Shown here one piece after another: positions 56,701-64,000 of a DNA stretch of 64,000 nucleotides; position 1 is the stretch's first letter; every line of letters begins with the position of its first letter. Source of the stretch: Klebsormidium nitens. Taxonomy: Eukaryota; Streptophyta; Klebsormidiophyceae; Klebsormidiales; Klebsormidiaceae. The position numbers and the translations under genes were made by a program. The DNA lies in the NCBI GenBank assembly GCA_000708835.1, contig DF237159.1, forward strand, positions 58,679 to 122,678. The letters run 5' to 3'. Under the pieces are notes generated by a model that made no database searches, was not told where the DNA came from, and worked only from the letters and a program-made list of their open reading frames with translations.

Positions 56701-59700
56701 ACGTGGAACGAATTCGGCTTACTCCACCCCTGCCGCTTCGCCTTGCGCTCCTTCGCCGACCCGAAATACGTCAGCACTTTGAACGCCGGGCACCATTTCT
56801 TGAGCTCCGTCTCCCAATTCAGCATCACGCTCGTCGGAACCACGATCAGGTGCGGGCCCCAGATGCCCTTCTCGCACGCGAGATACGCGAGCAACGCGAT
56901 CGTCTGGATCGTCTTCCCGAGCCCCATCTCGTCCGCCAGGATTCCGTTTAACCGCTTCTCATACATTGTCACCAGCCAGTCGAGCCCGATGTGCTGGTAC
57001 TCGCGCAGCGAGTGCTTCAGTAGAAACGGTACCTTGGTCCGGACTTGCGTCGTCGACAGAGTGTAGCCCGTCGGTTGGGCGGCCATTGCCGCGGCAGCCG
57101 CGTTTTTCAACCGGTCCTGACCCGACCCCTCGTCAAAGTCGTCCGCTTCCTCTTCTTCGACTTTGCCCGCGCTCTCTTTCGCCCCCCACTCTGCCAAACC
57201 CGTCACTTTACACCCCACCTCCGTTTCCGCAGCGTTCCTCCCCGTGTCTTTAGCCCCCCCTTCCGTAATTTTCGCTTTCCCCTCCGTCTTTTCAGCCCCC
57301 ACCGCCTTCTCACTGACCGCGCCCTCCGCTTCGTTTTTCACCTCAATTTCCATAGCGTCACTCTCCTTCTCTTCAGCTCCCGTCTGGCCTTTTCTCAACT
57401 CCACTGCAGCCCCCTCAGGCTTCTCTTCGCTCCTTCCGGTATTCACTCCCCTCGCCTCCGCCTTCTCCCCTTCCGCTACAGACGTTTCCCCAAGGTCTCG
57501 CACCCCCTGGTTCGTCTCTAGCCCTTTCCCGTCGTTTTCGGACCTCATCCCTTCCTCTTCCCGCTCACCCGCCTCCTTCTCAATAATTCCATTCCTTCCA
57601 GGCGCCGCCTTCTCCTCCGGAGACACCCCCCCGTCCTCCACAACCGTCCCCTCTTTCTCGCTAGCCTTCCGCCCCGCCTCTCGCCCATCTTCGTCCCCTC
57701 TAGAGCTCCTTTCCACGCCCACAATCCCCCCACTCCCTCCCCCTTCCTCCTCCACCCCACTCCGCATCTTGGCCCTCTCCCCCCTCTTCGCGGCAGCTCT
57801 TCGCACGGCTAACAAGCCCGCTTCCGTGTCCCCATCTTCCTCCCCCCCCCCCTCCCAAAAGCGCAGACACCCCAAGCACTTCCTCGTCTCCCCCCCCCTC
57901 TTTTCCCTCTGACTCCGCCCCCCCTTCCTCCTCGCTCTCGTCCGAGCTCCGGCCCCCCTCCCCGTCGTCAAATCCGTCTGGACTGCCCCCCGAGGACAAA
58001 TCCAAAAGCTCCCCCAAAGATGGACCTTCTGGGGGGGTCATTTCAGGGCTTGCCGGGACCCCTGGTCGCGGACCCTCTTCGACGCCGCTCTCGGGGGACA
58101 CCTCCGTGTGGTTGGGGACGTCTGACGGCTCGTCGTGATCGCTGGCTTCCGATTCTTCCTCCCCCGATCCGGACTCGTCTGCAAGCACAACGAGCCAGAT
58201 CATTCGCGAGGTCAGCTCAAAAGTCGTGTCTGTTCTCCTGTCGGACGCAACGTGTTTCTCCAGAGAACTTATGGATTCTTTGAAAGACAGCCGCGTTAGA
58301 ATCGGCCAGGGGACGTCCCCTTCCCTCCTTTTCCGAGAGTGCACCTTTTCGTATCAGTCAGCATTACTAACTATTGACCAGTCGCAACTTGAGCAGCAAT
58401 ATCTTAGACCCGTAGGCGTTGCTGAGACACGCACATGCAATTTCAACGCCGATACTCCAACCATCAATCGCGGAACATGATGTTTCAGGATCTCTTGGCG
58501 CTGCTTTTTGCCAAAAGAGGAACATCTTGGCGGGTGTCCATAAATCCGTCAAGAGGTAGATCTCGGATTCTCAGCACGTTTGAGGAGAAGACAAACTTGA
58601 AGTATAATCTGGGCAGATTCTTCCCGCAAGGTCTCAAAAGAGTAAAGCCCCTTACAAAGCAACAAAAGGGCTTTGCCTCTTGGTACCAATCCCACGTACA
58701 GAGACTCTGCTTCCTTTGAGGGACGAAGCACTGCTTTCACCCACCTTCGGCCTGGCTGCTCCGCTCGCCAGAGCTCTCTTCTTCGGCGGACTCCTCGTCC
58801 CGCATGCCCTTGTAGCGGGCCAGCAGTTCCTCTACAGTGAGCTCGCTCTCCTGCTGTAGCATGGCCAACTCGTCATCGCCACCTGTTCCAGACACGTGAC
58901 TCACTTACACTTTTGCACAATCCAGCCAGCTTTGTCCGCTCTGGTATGCCACGTGACTGCCGCTTACGCGTCTGCTGCTCAACTTAGCCTGCCACCAGTA
59001 TGACACTCGCCTAAATTGCAGCAACGGGAATCTAGAAAGTTTCGAGGTGGACTCCAAAGTTCTGCTGTGGTATTGCCGCCGGTTCCAAACACGCCTCTGT
59101 ACGCGTTTGCACAGTCCAGCCTCGTCCGCTGTAGATTGCCAACCGTCTGCTGCCTCAAGTAAAGCCCAGCCATCAGTGTATCGCTAGCCCCAGGACAACG
59201 ACAGCTGAAAGTCTATTAACCTCCAAAGCGAAAACGAAGCGTCGACTTCTTCTCCCAATTGTCCGCTTAGCTCACTGGTAGTCGGAGGACGGTTTCAGAT
59301 CTCACTATGAGAATCCAGCCTTCGAAGCAAATGAGAAACGGAGTCACTGGGTGGTTATGGCAAATTAATGCGCTCCACTTCTGTCAGCAGCCATGTCGCT
59401 CAGAGCCACACTATCGTTACTCCTCCAACATAAGCAGGAAGGATTTAGTAAGCACTGAAGGAAACGACCAGGCAGCACGGCTCTTTCCTTTGCGGGTCCT
59501 CGATCCATCAGGTGGCCCCTGCCTTTTTCCCCAACCTACAAAACAACCAATTTTCGACTTCTACCCCCCCAACAGACGAACTAGACAGAAGCCAAACTTA
59601 CCAAGATCCCCGCTCTGCTGTGCCAGCTTCTCCTCTTCCTCAAGCGTCGCCTCGTCATCCCCCCCCTCGTCGTCCCCCTGATACTCTTCTTCTTCGTCTT

Positions 59701-62700
59701 TGCCCCCGTCCATCACTTCTGAATGCTCCCGCTGCGCTGATGCTTTCACGGGCCGCCGCGCACGCTTCGGCCGGGGGGCGTTCACACCAGCCTCCCCGGC
59801 CTTGCGCTTGCGGGTGGGAACGGGCTCCGGGGTGTCGGAGTCTGAACGGCGGTCGGAAGAGTCCCGGAACTCGTCGTCGGTTTCCATGGCTGCAATTCAA
59901 TCAGGGGTCCTTGAAGATTTTCAAGAAAAGGTCCTCGCAGGTTTAAGGTAAGAGGTCTAACTCAAACCCAAGGTGAGCAGCCCAACACGAGGCACAGGGT
60001 GCGAATCGCCAAACCCCTTGAAAAGTTGGTGGAGCAAGAATTACTCCCTGCTCGTTTACTAAGCAGTTTCAGATAAAAGACCCAGGTGTTCTCCACGCTA
60101 GTTTGAAAATAGAAGACTTCTTCGTGAATTTGCAAAGCACCCTTTGCAAAGTGAGAAGATGCGGCAGCGGACCAATAGTTACTTCAGATAGAGAAGGGAC
60201 TCTCTTCTGCGTTCAAAAACAATGACATCGGATCATCTTTCTGAGCCATCGTAGATCTAAGCGGAAGCTTTTCGATAAGCGGTGCGGGATTGAGCGGCCC
60301 ACCTTGGTACCTCCGCAGCAGCTCTTCAATGGGCAGTTCGCTTTCGGCCTTGAGGGCGTCCATTTCGTCCGCATACCCCGCCTCTTCCTCCGCGATCTCG
60401 GCCTCCAGCGTGCTTTCATCATCCTGCGCACAGGCAAGTAGGATTCACGAATTGGGGTTGGTGAGCCCTCTCTCAAGATGACAAAGAAATAGTCCATCAA
60501 TTTCGGCTCTGTTCACCTAAATGATTCAGTTCTTGGGGAATCTGCTTTGGAGGGAAGCTTCATGAGGAAGTTATTAAGAGCGGCTTGTGGCCCGATTTGA
60601 ACATTTTGGGCATCATTTCAAGCTGCCTCCTCCATATCGCAAAGATTCCATCTCTACCAAAACGCGACCACTGCATGACGCGGGCAGTCCAGGCTAGTCA
60701 CCATTTTACTTTGTCCCCAACACTGCGAGGTCTTTCAGCGAAAACACCCGGATGCGGCATGCACAACATCCACTCCACTCGAATCAGATCAGCGATTATA
60801 GAATTCACTTACAGAAGCTTTTCCTGAGCTAACCGTTGCTCACCAGCTTTGGGCGTTACTGAAAATCGTCACACTTACCTCTTCTTGCTCGTCTTCCCCC
60901 ACTTCAAAGTCATCGTCGCCATCCGCATGCGCCACCCTCCCCCCCCCTTCAGAACGCCCCTGCTTCGCCCCCCCGTCAGCCACCGCCTCATGAGCTCCTC
61001 CATCATCCCCCCCTTCTTGCTGCTTCGCCTCTTCTTCCCCGCTCCACATGTCCAGACTCCCATTCGTCAGCGCGAGCCTCGACTTTCCAGGCTTTCCGCT
61101 AGCTTCGACCCTGCCTCCGGAACCTCTAGCCGGTCCCTGCTCGTCCCCGGACCCTCTAGACGTCCCCTGCTCTGCCTCCGCCCCAGCGGAACCTTTAGAC
61201 GTCCCCGTGCCGGGCCGCCCCTGGAGGTCTGCCGCCAGCATGGTAGAATAGCGCTCCGTCTGGCCCACGAGAAAGTCCAAGTGCTTGTCCAGCGCCTTCT
61301 TCTTCGTTTCCTCCGCAAGAGCGCTGTGCTTATACTGCACCAGCTTCTCGATCTTCACCCAGAACTTGCGCACCTCCTTCGCGATCCCGCTCGCCAGTTT
61401 GCGCACCCGCGACTCCTCGTCCCGCACTCTCTTCTGGTCCCGCGCCTCCACGTCTAGTTGCACCTTGCTCGCTTTGAGCGCCCACCGTTTCGCCTGGCCC
61501 AGCTTCCACCTCCGTTCTTTCTCAAAGTCCTTAGCGAGCCACGTCATCTCCGCCAGCAAATGCTCCCAGTGCGACTTCCCCGCAACCGCCCCAGCAGGCA
61601 ACGGTCTCGGGGGCTCCGTGCTAGGCTGTATCTTTCCCCCCAGAGCGATCACCGCCTGCCGCTGCAGAATTTCGTTTGCGCGCGCCATGATTTCCGCGTC
61701 CGTTTTCAGCTTCTCCCTCACTGACGGGCGGGGCTTTGCACTGGCGCTCTTGACTGGGGGGACGTAATTGCCTAGGAGCTCAACCAAGTCGCCCGCGCTT
61801 CCTGCCTCGTCCGCACTCATCCCGAAGCTTGCGGATTGTGGCCGCAGTTTGCTGCCCCCTCGCGCCTGTCCACTCACAAACCCCTTCTTCTTCTTTCTCT
61901 TCTTCCCATCAGCCAGTCTGTCCTCTCCCCTTGTCTTGAGGCCATCTTCCCTTGACTGCAATTCTCCCTTCTCCAACGAGGCCCCAAACTCCGACTCAGA
62001 CTCTGTCATCCCCGCTTGCTCGTCCTGCTTCTGTACGTCCGCCAACTCTCTACTCTCTGGAAAACTTTCCTCATCCATGAGCACAGCACTCCCCCCGCCG
62101 GTCTCACCTCCTTCAGGACCCTTCCGCCCCTGCAAGTGCTTCCGCTTGATCCTGATCTCGATCTTGGGAGGCTCTCCGTCTCGCGGCCGCTTCCGCTTCT
62201 TCCCCGGGGGCCGCTCGCCCTGCCGCAACGACGCCCCCTGGGCGCCTCCTCCGTCCCCGGGGGATCGGGACCCCCCCAAACCACCCCCGGACGGCGGACT
62301 CACAATCCGCACCCTCAACTTCGGCCTGTCCTTCCTCTCTGCCCCCATGAGATCATGCACGGAGCGCACCCGAGGCCCCTTTCTGTCCAGATCTCCGTCC
62401 ACACCCTGCCCTGACCCGTCAACCGCAATGCTCCCTTTCCTGGAAGCTCTCCCCTGGCAATCCCCATGCCTCCCACTTCCGCCGTCTCGCTTCTGCCTCC
62501 CAGTCTCCATCTTAAGACCCTCATCTCCCTCACTCTCCAGATCTGTCTCATCGTCAGGCTTGACCGTGGCCCTCGCAAGCCCTTGCCGCCTCGGCGTCTC
62601 TGAAACCCTCGGTTTCGCATCCGAACCTTCACCTGCGAGTCCCCGCATCCCTTGCTTCAGATTGAAGCGGACAACCATACTCGGATCCCTGGGGCTCCCC

Positions 62701-63230
62701 CCCTGGGGCTTCGGAGACGCAGGCAGCGCCAGGCAGGCCTCCTTAGTGGACTGCAACCGGGGGGTCCCAACCGGGCTCCGCGGCCCCCCCTGCCGCCCAG
62801 GGGATTGCCACCGGGGGGAGCCAACCGGGCTTCGCGGCGTAAGCCGCTTTCCAGGGGGGCTGCCGTTGCTCTTCCCTGCACCCCCCTGGGAAGCGGCATT
62901 CAGGTCCAAGGCCGGAAGCGCTGCATTCCGATTGGTGGGGCCCGCCTTCCGAAGCGCTAATCGCAGCTGGCGGGGGGACTTCGGCTCCTGTCTCGACCGC
63001 GTGCTCCGGCCTACACCCCCCTGAAGGCCAGCCTGTCCTAGGGCCTGGAGCTCAGACTTGCCAACCCTCCGCCTGGTCTTACTTTCGCCCCCCTTGTTTT
63101 GCTCTTCCATGTTCTGCTTCTTCCGGCTCCGCTTTTGTTCGCGGAGGGGGGACTCGGAGTCCAAGATTATGATTTCACCTTGGCCGGTGGCCCCGGCACT
63201 TGCGTGATTGGTGCCACCGCTTGAATCCAT
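41721..63230 (-). CDS. PIE1: SWR1-complex ATPase (PIE1/SRCAP type)
   Basis: Catalytic subunit of the SWR1 remodeller, which exchanges H2A for H2A.Z. Sixteen exons in transcript order: 60879-63230, 60303-60423, 59602-59889, 58745-58882, 56536-58178, 55849-55984, 55111-55347, 53503-54354, 51895-52817, 51009-51123, 49710-49841, 49232-49354, 47671-47834, 45352-47175, 44712-44831 and 41721-44352; about 3,932 aa. HSA domain about 554-620. SELPIEELLRRY and SELTVEELLARY lie in the acidic region. The N-lobe has DEMGLGKT (about 1381), DEAH (about 1484) and ILLTGTPLQND; the C-lobe has GHRALIFTQMTRMLDHLE, LSTRSGGVGVNL and DRCHRIGQTREV. A 284-aa insert (exon 8) splits the lobes as in the INO80/SWR1 class. 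A SANT domain is at about 2516-2593; the AT-hook GRPRK and an 877-aa Gly/Pro/Arg-rich tail end the protein. Exon 5 holds one base too many, in an 11-base run at 57842-57852. It is far longer than Arabidopsis PIE1 (about 2,050 aa). Confidence 0.96.
44705..44714 (-). promoter_or_regulatory. Exon 15 donor overlapping an in-frame stop codon
   Basis: The splice junction AA|GTGAGG reads AAG TGA if the intron is kept, so retention of the last intron would end the ATPase after ...APAKKK, about 877 residues early. Splicing continues the Lys/Pro-rich run directly into exon 16 (EPKEPKPAKPRKK). Use of the short form is inference. Confidence 0.6.
47523..47570 (-). repeat. Copy of the PIE1 exon 13 donor edge in the following intron
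   Basis: Repeats the sequence at about 47662-47705: CTCACTTxGGCACCxTGCGC and TTGCGCTGCGAGGGG are shared. The copy keeps the GTGAG donor context. Confidence 0.8.
47945..48005 (-). repeat. Copy of the PIE1 exon 13 acceptor side in the preceding intron
   Basis: GCGCCGCGCCGCTTCCTCCT matches the exon at about 47791-47810, and the following GGAAAxGCxCA segment matches the acceptor side. Exon 13 is therefore flanked by degraded copies of both of its edges. Confidence 0.75.
48910..49130 (-). repeat. Two further copies of the PIE1 exon 12 donor edge
   Basis: The true edge (about 49213-49275) reads CTCACCCGCTCTTCCTGCTT and continues with CTTGCGCAGGATCCGCTGG. A copy at about 49068-49125 repeats CTCACCCGCTCTTTGTGTTT and CTTGCGTAGG; another near 48945-48985 repeats CTTGCATAGGATCCAGTGGC. 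Adjacent intron words (CATGGAC, CCCCAAA) are also copied. Confidence 0.72.
49936..50012 (-). repeat. Pseudo-exon: nearly intact copy of PIE1 exon 11
   Basis: This intronic copy still reads QQEAEVDDDEEHVVFTDWD, against QQEAEVDDDEEQIVFTDWD in exon 11 (49710-49841), and has an ACTTACAGG-like acceptor (reading CAAAACTTACAGGAG on the coding strand). It ends in a stop soon after TEQA and lacks the rest of the exon. A third, shorter fragment lies near 50080-50140. Confidence 0.85.
51243..51495 (-). repeat. Copies of the PIE1 exon 10 acceptor edge
   Basis: The true edge (about 51090-51178) contains GTAATGCATCGCGTACCTGA. A copy at about 51243-51283 repeats AAGTAATGCATCGCGTACCT; a more decayed one at about 51440-51495 repeats CCACGCCGA, CGTCCTC and CACCGCATACTTGA. 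AGGAAGAxAATCGCCCACTG-type intron sequence also recurs near 51370. Confidence 0.75.
52950..52976 (-). repeat. Copy of the PIE1 exon 9 acceptor edge
   Basis: GTCGTACTGCAAGGGAC occurs at the true junction (52813-52829) and again here, 140 bases into the intron, giving a second CAG acceptor followed by TACGAC. Confidence 0.85.
55445..55492 (-). repeat. Copy of the PIE1 exon 7 start in the preceding intron
   Basis: AGAATGGGGTGTAAACATTCGACGAGCTGC echoes, over two shared blocks, the exon sequence at about 55312-55342; the longest shared words are TTCGACGAGCT and GGxGTG. Confidence 0.6.
57842..57852 (-). other. Homopolymer frame slip in PIE1 exon 5
   Basis: An 11-base C run on the plus strand. Upstream of it (in transcript order) the frame set by the exon 4 junction is open and acidic (DESGSGEEESEASDHDEPSD); downstream, the frame that leads into the ATPase domain is one base displaced. 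Exon 5 is 1,643 nt, one more than phase allows. A run of ten would restore frame. Sequencing error, allelic indel and a missed small intron are the alternatives. Confidence 0.75.
59261..59320 (+). pseudogene. tRNA-Tyr-like relic in a PIE1 intron
   Basis: TTAGCTCACTGGTAG matches a tRNA D-arm and A box, and CGGAGGAC...GT...AGATC resembles the anticodon-arm flanks of plant tRNA-Tyr. TCACT and GAATCC then align with its T-arm, with about six bases missing before them. The anticodon and B box are damaged, so it is not functional. It lies antisense in the intron between ATPase exons 3 and 4. Confidence 0.45.
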
Positions 63231-64000
63231 GGCGAGTCTGCTGGAGGGTCAGGAGCTAAACCCTCGAGCGCTTTGCTAAACCCATACTGACCAGGGCTAG
63301 CTGTCGAACTCCGCCAGTCGTCTTAGGGGCGCCAGGTATCTAGGGCCCTGCAGCCAGCAAGTAAGCTGGGAAATTGAGCACAGAAGCTGAAAGTCCACTC
63401 AAAGGGACAAAACCATCACATGCCCAGAGTGATATGTGTAGGGACCAGAGATGGATAGCATAGGCTATGCAGATTTTAGCGGTCACCTGTCCAACGATCA
63501 CCCCATTTTCTCCTGCACCTTTTTGTGAAGAATCTCAATGAACTTGATTGCAGCAGGTCAAAAAAACTCACAAAAGAAACCCCATCATAAAAGGTCATGG
63601 CACCACGCTTCCACATGAAAGGACTCGTAGGGGGTTAGGTCAAACTTCGAAGATGAAACTCTCAAGCCAAGAAATGCTCACAAGTATTCTGGACTTCCAA
63701 AACTCTGCAGTAAACAAGATCCAATTGAATGTAACGCGTGCAAGTTTGTCCATCTGAATGGAGACAAGTCACCAGCACAAACCTTTGCGGTGCCAATGCT
63801 GACAACAACGGCCCTCTTTTCCAGGTGTGCAAGTCGGAGTACAGAACTTGCCGGGCAATTACGTGCCAAGTCATTCCACCTGACTTAGCTGCCCTATGCA
63901 GAGGCCGATTGCCAGGGCACGTAAAAGCCATGAAAACGCTTAGCATGTGCATAGAAATGCTGCAATCCTCCAAACCTCCAACTTAGTGACGTTCGCTGCA
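63231..64000. other. Upstream flank of the SWR1 ATPase gene
   Basis: Presumed 5' UTR and promoter of the ATPase gene. Short frames only; no second gene, TATA box or repeat could be supported before the window ends. Confidence 0.45.

Noticed and set aside
57163-57912. 249-residue plus-strand frame opposite ATPase exon 5
   Set aside because: Mirror of the acidic Glu/Lys-rich linker, giving a Ser/Pro/Phe-rich artefact.
61768-63024. 418-residue plus-strand frame opposite ATPase exon 1
   Set aside because: It is the reverse complement of GC-rich, low-complexity coding sequence, which keeps the opposite frame open by composition. Ser/Pro/Leu-rich with no domain.
1-64000. CRISPR arrays, operons or bacterial regulatory sites
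   Set aside because: No regularly spaced direct repeats with unique spacers exist, and the genes are spliced eukaryotic genes.

Overview
The window is nuclear DNA of an intron-rich green eukaryote. The three genes that can be rebuilt completely (a DCP5/LSM14 decapping factor, a DNAJC11-type mitochondrial J protein and a PIE1/SWR1-type chromatin-remodelling ATPase) resemble land-plant forms. Together with the GC-rich exons, GT-AG introns and loose gene spacing, this suggests a streptophyte alga (Klebsormidium-like). That assignment is inference from protein style; no search was possible. Nothing looks bacterial, organellar or viral.

Layout. 0.56-7.1 kb, plus strand: DCP5, nine exons, 559 aa. 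8.9-14.6 kb, minus strand: three intronless paralogues of an unrecognised family with a shared C-terminal domain ending in an APW motif; the third faces an unrecognised intronless gene (14.9-15.4 kb, plus) across a short shared promoter. 15.4-19.9 kb: no convincing gene, but divergent dispersed repeats and inverted repeats. 19.9-21.2 kb, minus: the 3' exons of a C-terminal RING-finger gene, perhaps MUL1/SP1-like. 23.5-25.9 kb, plus: an endonuclease/exonuclease/phosphatase-fold gene, three exons, 526 aa. 27.0-35.9 kb, minus: DNAJC11, twelve exons, 564 aa. 38.7-40.6 kb, plus: the last four exons of a small cysteine-rich protein. 41.7-63.2 kb, minus: the SWR1/PIE1 ATPase, sixteen exons, about 3,930 aa, with one apparent one-base frame slip in an 11-base homopolymer. 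Exon joins were worked out by hand from GT-AG sites, reading phase and family conservation; for the three large genes exon lengths and phases sum consistently.

The genes are not a pathway: RNA decapping and translational repression (DCP5), mitochondrial cristae/J-protein function (DNAJC11) and H2A.Z deposition (PIE1) are neighbours without an evident functional link. The most striking pattern is structural. In DNAJC11 and PIE1, intron after intron contains one or two degraded direct copies of the adjacent exon edge together with its splice-site sequence, including one nearly intact pseudo-exon in PIE1. The introns look as if they grew by repeated local tandem duplication across splice junctions, leaving decoy splice sites behind.
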